From Schistosoma haematobium (taxonomy: Eukaryota > Platyhelminthes > Trematoda > Strigeidida > Schistosomatidae), in contig NC_067198.1 in assembly GCF_000699445.3 (NCBI RefSeq), forward strand, positions 23,509,536-23,573,535: a DNA stretch of 64,000 nt. The letters run 5' to 3'. Numbering within the stretch: position 1 is the stretch's first letter; each line of letters begins with the position of its first letter. The translations under genes were made by a program, and so were the position numbers. Below, in pieces: positions 34,701 through 47,157 of the stretch. Below the pieces are notes generated by a model that saw only the letters and a list, made by a program, of their open reading frames with translations, was not told the origin of the DNA and ran no database searches.

Positions 34701-37700
34701 TCGAAACCATGGACAAGATTCAAGAGAAGAACAGAAATTAACAACAGCCGAACAAGAACAGAGAAAGTCAATGCATAAGCTAAATACACAGAATCAAACA
34801 AGTAAGTGAAGAAGGGCATTAGAGCCGACAAGCAGAAATAAGTGGAAGACTTAGTAGAGACACTGGAAAATGCTGCAAGACAAGGAAATATGAAACAACT
34901 ATATGACACGATGAAGAAACTGACTGGGAAATACGGTAAACTAGAGGAACGGGTCAAGGACAAAGAAGAATACCAACCACTGAAATTCAAGATCAGCGTA
35001 ATAGATAGGTGGAACACTTCGAGAAACTTCTGTAAAGACCAGCTCCATTCAACAAACCGGATATGCAAACAGCGCCTACAGAACCTCCTTCATAGTCACT
35101 CTACAAACGATAGAAGAAATCAGTATGACCATCAGATAAATTAACGGTGGGAATGCAACAGGACCTGAAAATATACCAGCTGAAGCACTAAAGTCAGACA
35201 TAGAAGTAACTGCAAACATGCTTCACACTCTATTCAGGAAGATTTAGGAGGAAAAACAAGTACCGATAGACTGGAAAGAAGCATGTCAAGGATATGATGA
35301 TACGAAATAAAGGAGATCTGAGTAGATGTAAGAACTACAGAGACATCACATCACTGTCAGTACATGGAAAGGTTTTGAAAAAAGTGTTTCTCAACCGGAT
35401 GAAAGACTCAGTACACGCCCAACTTTGAGATCAACAGGCTGGATTCCGTAAGGATCGGTCGTGCACAGACCGAATCGCGACACTACGGATCATCGTTGAA
35501 CAATCAATTGAACAGAATTCGCCATTATACATCAACTTCATTGATTATGAGAAATCATTTGACAGTGTGGATAGGAGGGATTTATGGGAACTTCCTCGAC
35601 ATTATAGGGTATCTGAGAAAATTGTCAACATTGTGCAAAACTCATACAACGAACTACACTGCAAAGCCTTGTATAGAGGACAGCTGACAGACGCATTCCA
35701 AGTGAGGACCGGAGTCAGACGAGGCTCCCTACTCTCCTCCTTTCTCTTTGTTCAGGCTGTTGACTGGAATGTCAGAACTAGAACAGCATTCCTACAGTTG
35801 AAGAACGTATGGAACTCAAAACAACTGTCAACCAATATCAAGTCAGAATCCTCAATACGAACGTCGAAACAGTCCTGCTGTACGGAGCTGAAACGTGAAG
35901 AAACTACCACAACCATCATCAAAAAGGTGCAAGTATTTATAAACAATTGTTTATGTAAGATACTGAATGTCCATTGTCCATATACCATCAGCAACAGCCT
36001 TCTGTGAGAGAGAACAAGACCAACTTCCATCTGAAGAGGAAATTAGGAAAAGACATTGGAGGAGGATAGGACACACATTGGGGAATTAATCAAACTGCAT
36101 CACGAGGCAAGCGTTAACTTGGTAACGTGAAGGAGAACGGAAAAAAGGAAGGCCAGAGGACCTGTTGTGTCGAAGGTCGGCAGCAGATATGAAAAGGATC
36201 GATAGCAGCTGGAAAGGATTTATCAGGACAGAGTTGGATGTAAAATGCTGGTGAGCGGCCTATGCTCCTATATGAGGGGTAACAGACGTAGGTAATTCCG
36301 GGAACTATTTACACACTGTTATTATATATTTATTCTTATTGTATAAATGATAAGTAACTATATTATATATATTTATATTCCATTTGTCATAAGCTTTCAA
36401 TGTACCTATTGTTCATTATTATACGACTTACTATTCTTAAGTTATTCCCAATTTATTAGTTACCGTCTCTCACGCTCACAGCCATTTTTGGTTTGATCTT
36501 GTATGATTGTTATTTTTTATTTTATGGTAATGATGAGGTCTGGTTTGCTTGTATATAATCTACGTATGTCTGAAATATACGATTTATTGTGTGGAGTCTG
36601 AGATTGAGTTTTGGACTCAACGGGCAGGGCTTTGTGAGAAGAACCAATAAGAATTCAGAGTTGACTCAAGGCTGCTAGTGCTGGTTGACATATCATTAGT
36701 TTAGCACAGGAACAAGGTCATGCAAATCGGTGTGTGATAATTGACGGGCAAAAGTCAACTGTTAGACAGAATTAATGATTGAATTAATACACTCGTTGCT
36801 ACGCTTTACATTAACCTAATGTAAGATAAACAACAAATCAATGTAAATGACATCAATAATAGTGAGAAATTAAATAAAACGTCTAAGAAAAAACAAGTGA
36901 AGTAAAAAGATACGAAAGATGGAGGAAATTGTAATAATAAATTTTTGAGAGAACATTAATACGTTTTAATCAACGTGAATTGGGCATATTGCCTACTACA
37001 CTGAACATCAACTTCAGTTACTTCTAGTTCTAAACTAACGTATGAACACAGTAATCACATCTCAGATAAACTTCATCTAGTTTTATATATCGAGCGATAA
37101 TCACCAAAAATTTAGTTTTACCTTCATAACAAATAACACCATGCAATTAAGTTATGAATTTATGGAGAAGATTCATTATACTGAATGATAACACTTCATG
37201 AACAGAGTAAACCTAGTAGCTAAGTTTGCTATCCCATTAGTTAAAGTAGGAAATGAGGCCTGATAATCGGTTAAAAATCTACTTTATTATGTAAGGGTTG
37301 TACTTGACTATGGTTCTTTTTTCCAATAGGACCTATCTCAAAAGAAATCCCGTTACAGTTCAAATTAATTGAAGGCGATGTCATTTTTGTCAAACCCACG
37401 GAATAATAAAGTTCGAGAATGTCGGTTTCAGCAGATCCGCTTAAATTGATTATTTAGCATCAGCAAAAAGAATTTCAAGCATCACAATTGCATAAAAGTT
37501 CTTAATTCAAGAAAATTCAGTACAGGTGTCCGAATTTAGGGGCTCAAATACTGAATATCTGATTGATTTAGTCAGCGAGAATTTACTCAGGCCAATCTCC
37601 TAGTAGTATTATGAATATACTCGAGATAATTCAAAAAACAGAACACCAGTCTTAGGGATAGTGTAACTGGTAAAATCCGCAAGCAACGCAGAAAACCAAG

Positions 37701-40584
37701 GACACAAGAAAGTGAGAGAGCGTGTAGTGTGCAGAGCGGAACAAACCAGAGAAGGCATGTTAGCCAACTCCATTCAATTAATCGTTATTCAATATTTATA
37801 GTCAGAACAAAAATAAGCTACAGACATGTAGTAAGTAGGATGAGGAATGCACTCACATACACACATAAAAAAGTCAAGGTTAACAAGCGAATAATTAGCA
37901 AGGTCAAAATGTCACTCAAGAAGAGTGAATAAATTGGCCTATCTGAAAGCTAGAATGAGCTATGTGGGTTTGGCATAGTACCCAATACTACAGTATCACT
38001 TTGATCTTGATGCAGGTTCAACATATGAATCATGGTTCGAGCGATCTGAAGACATTGTTCAAGTTGCTTTTCCTTATCATAATGATTCTTCAAAGATGAG
38101 AATTCTAATTCGGAAACTTATGTCAGCTGAACATAAAAAGTGTTCAAATCTTTTATTGCCAAAAAACCCGAAGATTTTTCCTTTAATAGTACGTTACAAG
38201 AATTAAGAGAAATTTTCGCTACTCAGACTCCTTTATTTAGCTTGAGATAAAATTGTCTTAAAATTGTTAAGAGACCAGAAGATGTTTCCGATACTGCATA
38301 TTTATCAAAAAACAACACATGAATTTTAATTTGCGTTCAATTTCAGATGAAGAATTTAAATATCATTGTATGCAGATTGCAATCATCGTCAGACTCAGAT
38401 ATTCACACTAAAATTTTAAGAAGAATAGAGTCAGATCCCAACCTTAAGCTGAAAGATATTACAAATGAATGTCGTATTATTAATCTTAAAAATGTTAGTA
38501 AATGATCGAATGTCCAAATCCCATTCATACATCTGGCGTTAATCCTAATTCATTTGATTTGATGAAAATTTCTCATTTAGAGTGTATAGTGACTCACGTG
38601 CAATCGAGTTTAGTTCAATCAAGGTCTTTTGTTGACCTATTTAATGGACAAAGTCATCCATGATGTAACAACTTGTTGTACTATCTTTATTATTATGCTT
38701 GTATGAAATACATATGCTTGAACATTGTTTAGCGCCTACGCATGTATTCATTCTGCTAGCTTCATTATTAACTGCTTAATCTATTCGCTGACTCATCCAT
38801 TTTCCTATACGTATATATATGTGTACATTTGCACCCATTCACTACTACTACTACTACAACTACTTGCTACTGCTACAATCGTAGTTCGCTTGCTCATTCA
38901 TTTTGCCTCTCTGCTGTCTGGTCCGAATTATCTACTAAATAAACTGTAGTAGCTGCTTCTTTTTGCCTTCTGATTTCAAACATCGTTGAAGATTATACGA
39001 TAACGGTTCGAGGGTGATTAATTATCGAAGCACAGCCACTACAAGTGCATTATTAATGTCACAAAGTACGACTCGCGAAAATTTCCTCACCCAAACTGAA
39101 TTTCCAGAACTCTAATCCACGTCGCTTTCTAAGGCCTCCCAATAGTTTCTGGAACTGTGGGGCATGACATTTCTCCCATTTCTGTCCATCTAATTACCAC
39201 AAACGCTAAAAATGCGGAGTAACTGGCCATATGAGGAGATTTTGCAAATGCAGCAAACCTCCATCTCATTATCAAATGTCGAGGATAATCACTTGTGCGT
39301 ATCTTTTTCCAAAATCTAACCTTAAACGCTTACGCAATTACATATCCATTTATGTTAATGATCGTATTATCACTCTACAGTTGAACACTGCATCCAATGT
39401 TACCTTGATTTCTCACAAAACTAGGCACAAGCGTGGTCGGCCAAGCATTCTTCCTACTACTGATTGCATAAAGAATGTGTGGGGCATCATAATTAAAATT
39501 CCTGGAATTATCAAATATATTGTCAAATTTAATGATCAAATCCAAATTTTATGCCACTGATGAATCCTTCAATCTATTGGGTCTTGACTGCACCACAGAA
39601 ATAAAAATGTTGGATTACCCATTTAATCTTATTTGCAATCCAGATTTAGAAATGTTCAACCAATCACCTAATCTTATTTTTAACAAAGTATCTTCTTATT
39701 CTCATTTGATGCACAAATGGAAGCAGAGGTTTTCGAGTAATTTTCAAAGTGATCATAAGGGGAGGCCACAACAGAGAAAATCACCCCGAATCCAGCCTCA
39801 CCTAACAGTGTCTCCTCTGCCGAGTCAATGTTCGGAGGGGAGATTCAGAGTTCATTTGATAGCATGTATCCAAAAATAAGAAAACGAGATTACAAACTCA
39901 AGACGAGGAGAGTGAAACGTCAGTTTCTTAATAGGTTACTTGTGTATATAAGAAACTTCCAACAATGTGGGCCTGAGTGGGTAGTGGGTGTTATCGTAAG
40001 AAGGGTCGGTGACGTGATGTACAAAACTGATGTTCGAAGTAAATGCCTGATGTGGCATACAAACCGAATCTGCGACAGACTACTGAATTCGGATAAAGAA
40101 CCTCTTAGCTGGAACTTGTCACGAGGTTACTTAGTTGATACAGTCAGTCTGAAGCGACAAGATCAGTGCAGAAGAAGTGATGACCAGACTCCAAGAAGAC
40201 AACTTTTCCCTCAATGCCTTCAGTTAGAGCCAAGGAGCAAGACTTATTTTTGGGAGTGAAAGGTGATATGGTAATCCAGTGAGAAGGCGATGTGTGGACA
40301 AGGACGTCAATGATTGGTATTTTGTTTAGTCAGACGTGTAGATAGTCTGACAAGCGTTAGATGAGTTATATATTCTCCTATCCTTATTATTATTATTGAT
40401 TGTGATTAGATTGTGTCGTCTTGTTGTCGGTATTATGGTGTGCAAATATATTCACGTCCTAGTCAGGCTAATCGCATATTCTTAATCTGAGTTGTGTTGA
40501 AACCCTGTGGAATAGATACAAGAAGGGAATCCAGTGTATATATTCATCTAAGGCAAATTAACGTCCCATCCGTGTAGACGAAGA

Positions 40585-40642
<58 letters not shown>

Positions 40643-43600
40643 CGTTACAACAACTAGCATTCAATTTGAATAAAAACTTATTTTGAGTAATATTAGTCCA
40701 TTTGAAAAAAATAAATGATCTGCCAAAAATCATACTATTTCACATAAAAAATATCTAATGATATGGGTTATTTTCCACTGAAATTATATATTTCTTATAT
40801 TATCTATCTAAAACAATTTCATAAGCTTAATTATTACATTAGCATGTAGTAATAAACAATAATGTCACTACTCCAAACCTAACATAATCACTTTCAGTAT
40901 TCGACGAACTTACAATACCTAACGTAAGTGAAACCTAGAAGTTATGGTAAGTAAATATTTGAATTATAAAGGAACAAATCTTAGGGAAAATGTTGCTTAC
41001 TAATTTGGGTTTGCTTAAAATTTATGGACCAAACTATAAAATACCTTGTTTTAACTACTTATCTTCTTTACATTATGCAAACAATGATATATCTAGAACA
41101 GATTTCTGTATAAAATAATTCAAATATTGTACATACATGGTTCACAAGTTTTATATTTAATATAGTCCATTCACATTTCTCATAGTCATCCTCAGTTTCC
41201 ACAGAGTGGTTCGTATACAGTTAAAGAATAAATAGGAAATAACAGGGATTACTACTTCACTATGAATTAAATGGTTACTAAAAATTATTTAACATGATTG
41301 CTGTTTGTCCTCTATTAATTTAATTTGTTATGAGAGTGTAGTGAGTATCTTTTCTGTTTTCAAAAGCGATTTCACAGTTTCCGAGACCAAGTTAATCAAA
41401 CTTAATGAAAACATAACACTTTTCAAACTAATTCGATGTTTATTAATAAAACCTATAACTAATAACTAGTAAATACGGCACTGACCTTGAGATTCAACAC
41501 TACCATTTCCACAAGCATCAGAATGCCATTGAAACGCTTTTTGTAAATCACGAATTTCTGGTCCTGAGTATAAATAGCCAAGTGCCGTTTGAGCTGAAAT
41601 GCAAGCTTTAGAATCACCATTGTTCGCAGCAAATAAAAAGCACCTAAATTCATTTGGGAATAAAGTTTTTGAGACCATTTAGCCAATGTGTTCGCAATAC
41701 TGGTAAGGAATATTAGTCTACAAATAGGGGTACTATCTTTTACGTAATAGAAAAAATTTTAATAAATCAAAAGTTCAAGAACTGATAAGACGTTTGGTAA
41801 AAATGAAAAATCGAGAAGTATGAACACTTGCAAGAGAACGTGTTGGAAACAGATATTCGGTAACCTAGTAACAGATAACTGAACCCACACCAATAAACAA
41901 ATGTTTATTGAAATACCAGGTTTTATTAATCTGTATGATCAAACGAAATGTACACCGACGAGAAAACCTAGTACTTGGTCACTAGTTACTTCTAATTATT
42001 TCTTGTATCTAGTAAAACTAGGTAGTGAATCCCATCAAAAATCTAAGATTTCAAAGAAAATAAATACCTGTTTAATTATTTTCAAATTTGTGTAGACTGA
42101 TAAGGCTCAAATAAATAACGTGGATATTATACATTCATTTAATTTCCTCTCATCGTGCTAGTATGGTATGTCAACTTGGGACAATTAGGATCTGCCTAGG
42201 GTTGTACGCAAAGTGACTATACACTCGATTTTTAATGACTGAAACGTTATTTATAACCTTTAGATGTATCTAAGTAAAATCGATAACTTACTATTTTATA
42301 AATCAACTATAACAAGATTTTAATGGTTAGATTTACCATTGATTAAATTCTATCCACTGTTTGAACGATTTTTGCATTAAGTTAAAACAGTGATTTAGAA
42401 TTTGTTATTTATCTGAATATCGTAGTTGAAGCTCCAATGTAAACCATAAGCCAACATATTAATATTAATTTTTATTATCAGTAACAACTATTAAGTTGAT
42501 AGATGTACAAACTTTTCTAAATATAAGTACATTCTTTACAGTAGTATTTGTACTAATCTAAAAATTCACAAACTAAAAGTCCAACGGAAATCTGATATTC
42601 GATCTATCGGATACTAAAATTAACCTTTTCTTCCAAACCAAACGATTATTGTACATCCATTTAACTTGAGATTGCCTAGTATTTTATTCCAAAAAAAATT
42701 AGGAAGATGCCTATGACTGAAAAAAAACAACTTTGCTCAATAACGAGTTGATTTTGAGCAGAAATCGACAAATCAATAGTCAAATTACAAAACTTTTAGG
42801 TTAGCATGTCACTTCATTATTGGCCTTTTCTGGTTGCTGAATAAGTTATTCATAAAAAGATAGAGTTGCTTCATTTTTGATCAAATCATGAGCAAACAAT
42901 ATGATTTATCGTTTATTTGTCTTCAAAAATTTGTAACCGTTGAGTGTTTAATTTAAATAATAATTATCTAAAAATAAAAGTTTTATTTGAAAAATCCCTT
43001 TCTGAGTTATTGGTTTTAGTCAACTGGCTATTTTGATTTCTTTGCAATATGAACTGATACCAGTTGACGATATTAAAAACGGTATGTTGTTTTATTTTGG
43101 GAAAGGTTAATTACAAAATATTATCACTAAAAACTAGTAACAGAAGCCATATGCATTGCACAACATTGATGAACCTACTGTTAAAATTCTTATCCGATCT
43201 AGGATTTTCTTCCAACAGTAAAAATATCTGATTTGATTAAAAGTTTATCATGTGAGTGGTAAGTAGAAACGTTTTTTGTGTAGACAGTGGAAAACCATAT
43301 GGTATTGAGTGGAAAAATTGTTGTCAGAAAAAGAGGACTTAGGTTCATGTTAATTTTAATTGCTGTGCCGTAAATATTTCTCATGGAGAGCTCAAAGGTA
43401 ATAAATACTGACCACTTTAATGCCAGTTAAAGCGTTAAAGTTAAAATCCGAATTACCATAAATGATAACTTAAAAAGGAATGAATTCATAGTCTATGGTA
43501 TTATATCATTTACTTAATTTAAATAAAAATAGTGTAGCATGCCAGATTCATACATTTTTAACAAACAGTAAGATTTTTTAAGAACAAAACTAAATGTTCA

Positions 43601-46600
43601 ACGACTTAATTTTCTGATGCTTTTTATGATCACCCTCGTTTCATGATTTTCACTGTTAAATTTTTCAGCACGATTATCTTTCATTTTCTTGTAGCATAGG
43701 TTCAAGGTACCAAGATATAAATGACGGCGATCAAAAGTGTTTATCACAACAAGTTTATTGAGTATGTTCCTTGAAGAAATAAATATCATGGGTGAGAAAG
43801 AGTGCTTTCAGGAATGATACATACCAATTTATCATTTATTCACAAACAAAGTAGTATAAAACACCAATCTATATCACTCCCAGCTAACTTAATAAAAATC
43901 GTTATGGGAAAAAAGTTGAACACAAAATTTTACAAGGTTCGGGATATAAAATAATGGTAAAATCTTTATATATCAGAATTACTTCGAAAAAAATAATAAA
44001 ATCAATTGTAGAGAAGTATAAATCAATAATATTATACGAGAATTGGAGATTGGTAAGGAATTGATTCACTTATACCATAGAAACCATTGTCGAACCATGT
44101 CATCCAAAGTCTCCAAGTCTGGTTTACTTCTTTTTAAACTTTTCCTAACAAGCAGGGTTGCACACCCCAGCATGGCTCAATTTAACCACTGATAACTTCA
44201 TAAACTTTGGTGGTTGGTACATCTGTTACACATTTCTAACCACCGACTACCTCGACGTGCGACATGCAATAGTGTTGGAGTGGGCCATAAGAAATCTAAG
44301 GACGGTCAAGTCAAAACATGAAGTCAGTTCATAAAATCATTAACTGATATTCGGAGCCGTTTTGTTAGGTACTTACTAGGAGAAGAGGAAAACACTACTA
44401 AGAGAGACTGGAAAAGAACTAGGGGAGCAATAACTTTAACATGTCAGGTGATCCTGGACTCCAAGAACCATCAGAATAGAAAATGGATCTCTTTAGACAG
44501 CCTGAAAAAAATTCAATGAAGAAATAATTAGTGGGTAACAATCATCATCAGCAGTCCAACAAAAGCATAGAAACTCAAGGCACATATTAAGTATACAGAA
44601 ACAAACAAATGGGCAAAGAAAGGAGCTGGAGATTATAAACAAAAACATGTAGAAGACCTGGAAAAAAGTAGAACAAAATCCAAGAGAAGAAAATGTAAGA
44701 GCTATACGAAACATCCAAGAAGCTTGTAAGAAAATATAATAAACCAGACAGACCGATCAGGAGAAATGAGGGAAATCCCATCACCGAGTTTCACGAGCAG
44801 CAGAATAGGTGGATAGAACACTACGGAGAACCCTTGAGTAGACCAATCTCACTGAATCCACCGGACGTCAAAGCAGCACATACTGACCTCCGCGGAGGTG
44901 ATACCCCACTAACAAAAGAAAAATTAATAAGGGATCAGATAAGTCAAGAGTATCAAAGGTGCTGGACGAGGAGGTGAACCAGCCAAGGCACTGAAGTCAA
45001 ACCTAGGGGTGACTCCACAAATATTCAATGTTCGCTTCAGAAAGATTTAATAAGAATAAGTTCTGACAGATTGAAAATAGGAACACCTTACCAAGATACC
45101 GAAAAAAGATCTTAGTAAGCATGAGAATTACAGAGGCATCACATATTTGTCAATACTAGGCAAAGTTTTCAGTAGATTGTTGGTCAACGGAATGAAAGAT
45201 TCAGTACACACTCAAATTTCAGATCAACAACCTGGCTTTTGTAAGAATCTACCAGGTACAGACCAAATCACAACTCTGCCAATCATTGTTGAACAGTCAA
45301 CCGAATGACACTCATCACTACATATCGACCTCGTTGGTTATCAGGAAGCATTTGACAGCGTGCACGGTAAAATCTTGTAATGTCTTTTCGAATACTGTAG
45401 AGTATCCGAGAAGTTGGTCACAATCATACGAAACTCTATCAAGGGGCTGAATCCATGCTCAGAGGGGACCTCATAGACGCATTCCGAGTGAGGACTGGTA
45501 CCGGACGAGACTACCTACTCTCTCACTTCCTCCTTGTTCTGACAACTGACTAGATAATGTAGATCTCCACGTTACAGGCGAACCACAGAATACAGTGAAT
45601 ATCATGGACACAGATGAACGATTTGAAATTTGCAGATAACAGCCTTGCTATCCCATCCACAACAGCAAACATAGAGGAAAAAAGCCAGTCTAGAAGCAGT
45701 TTCTACGGCAATAGGCATCAACATTCACGAGATAAAAAGCTATATTTTGAAATACAATACACTGAACACCATCTAGATTACACCTGATGGTGAAGCTCCA
45801 GAAGAGTTGTGAGTCTTTATACACTACAACAGCACCGCTGAAAAAAAAAATCTGATGTAGGTGTGAAAGTACTAAATGGCAATGCAAGAACAACATTCCT
45901 ACAGTTAAAACGTTTATAGAATTTGAGAGGACTTTCACTGAACGCCAAAGTCAAAATTTTCAACACTAACTTTAAAAACATCCTACTGTAAGAAAATGGA
46001 ATGTAGAGAACTTCCATCACCACCAAAAATGTACAGGTATTTTTCAAAAACTGTCTACGTAATAGACACAGAATTCAGTACTCACGTATTATGACGAATA
46101 ATCTATTTTAGCACGAAACGAATCAGCCGTCAAGTGAGGAAAAAATTAGGAAAGTATTCTGAATGTGGATTGGACATACTACAGAAACCATCCAACTGAA
46201 CCACAATACGAGCTCTAACTTGGAGTACTCAAGGGAAAAGACAAAGAAACAGACAAAAAAACATGGTTCTTGGAATCGAAAACATACATCAAGTTCGGGA
46301 GAAAAATCAACTCTAGAAGCAGCGTGTTAATACGCGATGGACCTAGAAACGGTCACCGGTAATCTGTCAACGGTAAATCTCCAACACGTGTTTAGGAACG
46401 AAATGACTTGGAAGAGATGGTAAGCGATTACTCGAAAGTAACTGCCCATTGCAATCCATCGTCTGATAGTCAATGCATTCATTGCGCCAGATACAAATAA
46501 AGAATATATATATAGAAATCATTTTTTCACTTAGATCTACATCCCTTTGATAACACCCATTAGACACACCTCAAAGCATCTTCCGTAGATGGACATACTC

Positions 46601-47157
46601 CGTAGCCTTGATAATATGCTCTTCCAAGATTAAAAGCTGCACTAAAAACCAAGTTTCTTTGGTCGACGGGTAAAGCTAATTGGACGTTCAAGGTCATAAT
46701 CTCCTTAAAAAATTCACAAGCTTTAGCCTGATGGAGTAACTATGAACATGAAAACTACTTGTGGGTTTGAAACTTTTGTCACGTCTTTACTGACTAGATT
46801 GTCATATAACATAATACCGAGTTGGAACTTCGATTTATGATCATTAAACTTTTCATAACCCATTCGGAAATAAGTCCACGCTTCGTTATATTTCTCCTGA
46901 TTCTTCAGTTAAATTTTGTCTACCGTGGTTACCTTCTCAAAGTAAATCTGACCGAGATAAAATGCACATTGCTCATCACCTTCATCTAACCATTTTTTCA
47001 GTAATGTTTCCAAATTTTCACTAACTAAGTGACGATTGAAAATTCTTTCGGACTCAAGCGTGCCATTTGGAATCGCATTTTCTACTGTTTTAGAAGACAA
47101 AAATTTTATATCTTCATGCCGAATACTTTTAGGAAGTCCATTTAGTAACTCCATCAA
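27551..47157 (-). CDS. LRP2BP: LRP2-binding protein-like Sel1-repeat protein, seven exons
   Basis: Exons: 47157..46933, 46902..46759, 46727..46570, 41643..41486, 29878..29707, 27796..27640 and 27598..27551. Phases agree at every join (0,0,2,1,2,0), giving 353 codons, close to the roughly 350 of vertebrate LRP2BP. Introns measure 30, 31, 4926, 11607, 1910 and 41 nt. Sel1-type repeats are clear: AAFNLGRAYYQGYGV; LFAANNGDSKACISAQTALG; QKAFQWHSDACGNGSVESQ; AVLGVMYLYGIGVKENCDNA; ACFLYALCLKSGKGVQKDE. The WHS-ACGNG-ESQG and LGVMYLYG-G blocks follow the vertebrate protein residue by residue. The last exon (LIRLFNCDCVIKLLL) is the weakest part. The vertebrate protein is named for binding the cytoplasmic tail of LRP2/megalin; its role in flukes is unknown. 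The start is the first ATG with an in-frame helical N-terminus. The ATG upstream region contains an LTR fragment at 47.46 kb. Confidence 0.88.
28262..28584 (-). repeat. Candidate solo LTR
   Basis: On the minus strand it begins TGTTAGCGGGACATGAACTG. It then has paired CCAAT boxes in a perfect 10-bp hairpin (CGCTGATTGG..CCAATCAGCG, near 28509-28539) and a TATA-like CTATAAATACAC (near 28455). This is an LTR-like promoter layout about 150 bp from the TG start. No internal sequence flanks it and the second end is uncertain, so the solo LTR call rests on the promoter pattern only. Confidence 0.45.
30899..31000 (+). CDS. Unassigned candidate terminal exon (coiled-coil-like)
   Basis: CACTTTACAG precedes an open frame of 34 codons ending in TGA at 30998..31000. 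The translation starts VVELQSKRLNDKKLSARLE and continues FLDSINHEIDNIQC, a heptad-rich, coiled-coil-like tail. It lies in LRP2BP intron 4, on the opposite strand, so it would belong to a nested or overlapping gene. No upstream partner exon was found with confidence. Confidence 0.35.
   Translation, partial: VVELQSKRLNDKKLSARLEFLDSINHEIDNIQC
31190..31380 (+). mobile_element. tRNA-derived SINE of the Sm-alpha type with decayed hammerhead
   Basis: The head has a tRNA-like promoter: AGCTCAGAGGTCTATAGGTT (A-box region) and GGTCCTGAGTTCC (B-box-like) about 40 bp later. A hammerhead-like block follows at 31277..31315 (CTGCGGAG..CGACAGAACGGCC), in which the CTGAGGA and GAAA cores are mutated. The tail (TTTCAATGGTGGTCTAGCAT, then CATGATCTCAATTAAAAC) is as I remember it in the schistosome Sm-alpha SINE. 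It lies in LRP2BP intron 4. Confidence 0.75.
31710..32940 (-). mobile_element. 5'-truncated CR1-type LINE with (AAT)n tail
   Basis: Read on the minus strand, the sequence has the active-site box as FVKYVDDLTVCISI (near 32650), then RIDCWSVGNGLILNPSKCQ, KVNYLGVTFSSDLSWSSQV, RLTYYIKRLYVLGITRHLLL and the end LHSYLSPCISSGRTR (near 32020). One frameshift or stop near 32440 separates two open parts. The 3' end carries the (AAT)n array at 31710..31751, the short-repeat tail expected of CR1 elements. The catalytic DD is kept although the copy is truncated. Confidence 0.8.
32941..33766. other. LRP2BP intron sequence, nothing recognised
   Basis: AT-rich intron 4 DNA between the CR1 element and MITE B. 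Confidence 0.4.
33775..34047. mobile_element. Merlin-like MITE, copy B (273 bp), perfect 8-bp target duplication
   Basis: Termini GGCGACACTATAATTTATGG (then ACGA) and TCGTCTATAAATTATGGTCTCGCC are inverted repeats matching those of copy A. The flanks are ATGTATTT at 33767..33774 and 34048..34055. Much of the interior (for example GATGAAAACCTTAAGTCTGA, then TTCCTCACCCTAATCATCAA) matches copy A in reverse orientation; copy A is longer by about 90 bp. It encodes nothing. It lies in LRP2BP intron 4. Confidence 0.85.
34642..36295 (+). mobile_element. 5'-truncated, defective RTE copy with 17-bp target duplication
   Basis: Homology to the intact RTE protein starts near its residue 343 (STCQEV..KKHNHEE) and runs to the C-terminus (CSYMRGNRRR at 36260..36295). 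TTCCAGGAACTATTTAC at 34625..34641 recurs as TTCCGGGAACTATTTAC at 36296..36312, a target duplication with one mismatch. Several stops are present. Residues about 730-832 of the family, including the FADD active site, are deleted: FVQAVDW joins directly to NVRTRTAFLQLKNVWNSKQ at about 35765. From about 35128 to 36075 it is almost identical to the copy at 60 kb. Confidence 0.85.
36313..37639. other. LRP2BP intron sequence; 5' LTR of the Gypsy element not identified
   Basis: The 5' LTR expected before the gag at about 38 kb could not be matched to the 3' LTR-like DNA at 40.3 kb, so the 5' end is probably lost. Confidence 0.3.
37640..40587 (+). mobile_element. Internally deleted Ty3/Gypsy element (gag, protease, integrase tail, 3' LTR)
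   Basis: A gag-like frame (about 37990-38530, with stops) has the STYESWFERSEDIVQVAFPYH region typical of schistosome Gypsy gag. A retroviral-type protease follows at 39340-39640 (NDRIITLQLNTASNVTLISH, then SFNLLGLDC), with the catalytic Asp of the D-T/S-G/A-like motif changed to Asn. Reverse transcriptase, RNase H and the integrase core are absent; the frame jumps to an integrase C-terminal region at 39720-40259 (CGPEWVVGVIVRRVGDVMYK). About 330 bp of LTR-like DNA (40260 on) end at a (TA)n array. A 560-bp block of unclear origin (38660-39230) sits between gag and protease. It lies in LRP2BP intron 4. Confidence 0.7.
40588..40640. repeat. (TA)n microsatellite
   Basis: About 52 bp of TA repeats directly at the presumed end of the Gypsy 3' LTR. 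The YIYIYI open frame on the minus strand is a product of this repeat. Confidence 0.95.
41690..44384. other. LRP2BP intron 3, mostly unique AT-rich DNA
   Basis: About 2.7 kb without recognisable coding sequence. The block 44090-44340 has higher complexity and a different composition, suggesting an unclassified repeat, but no second copy is in the window. Confidence 0.3.
44385..46340 (+). mobile_element. Old, heavily decayed RTE copy
   Basis: Homology to the intact RTE protein is scattered over all frames, starting near residue 325 (GEEENTTKRDWKRTRGAIT). Landmarks: ENYRGITYLSILGKVFSRLLVN near 45125, FRVRTGTGRDYLLSHFLLVL near 45500, FADNSLAIPS (from FADD) near 45635, and LRNRHRIQ-type sequence near 46060. 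Stops and indels are frequent, and it is clearly more diverged than the copies at 35 and 60 kb. It lies in LRP2BP intron 3, antisense to the gene. Confidence 0.7.

Noticed and set aside
40548..40733. Minus-strand ORF with a YIYIYI repeat
   Set aside because: Product of the (TA)n microsatellite.
46909..47157. Single-exon reading of the LRP2BP N-terminal ORF with stop at 46909
   Set aside because: Homology continues across a 30-nt intron (GTAACC..GAAG) into the next exon, so the stop is intronic.
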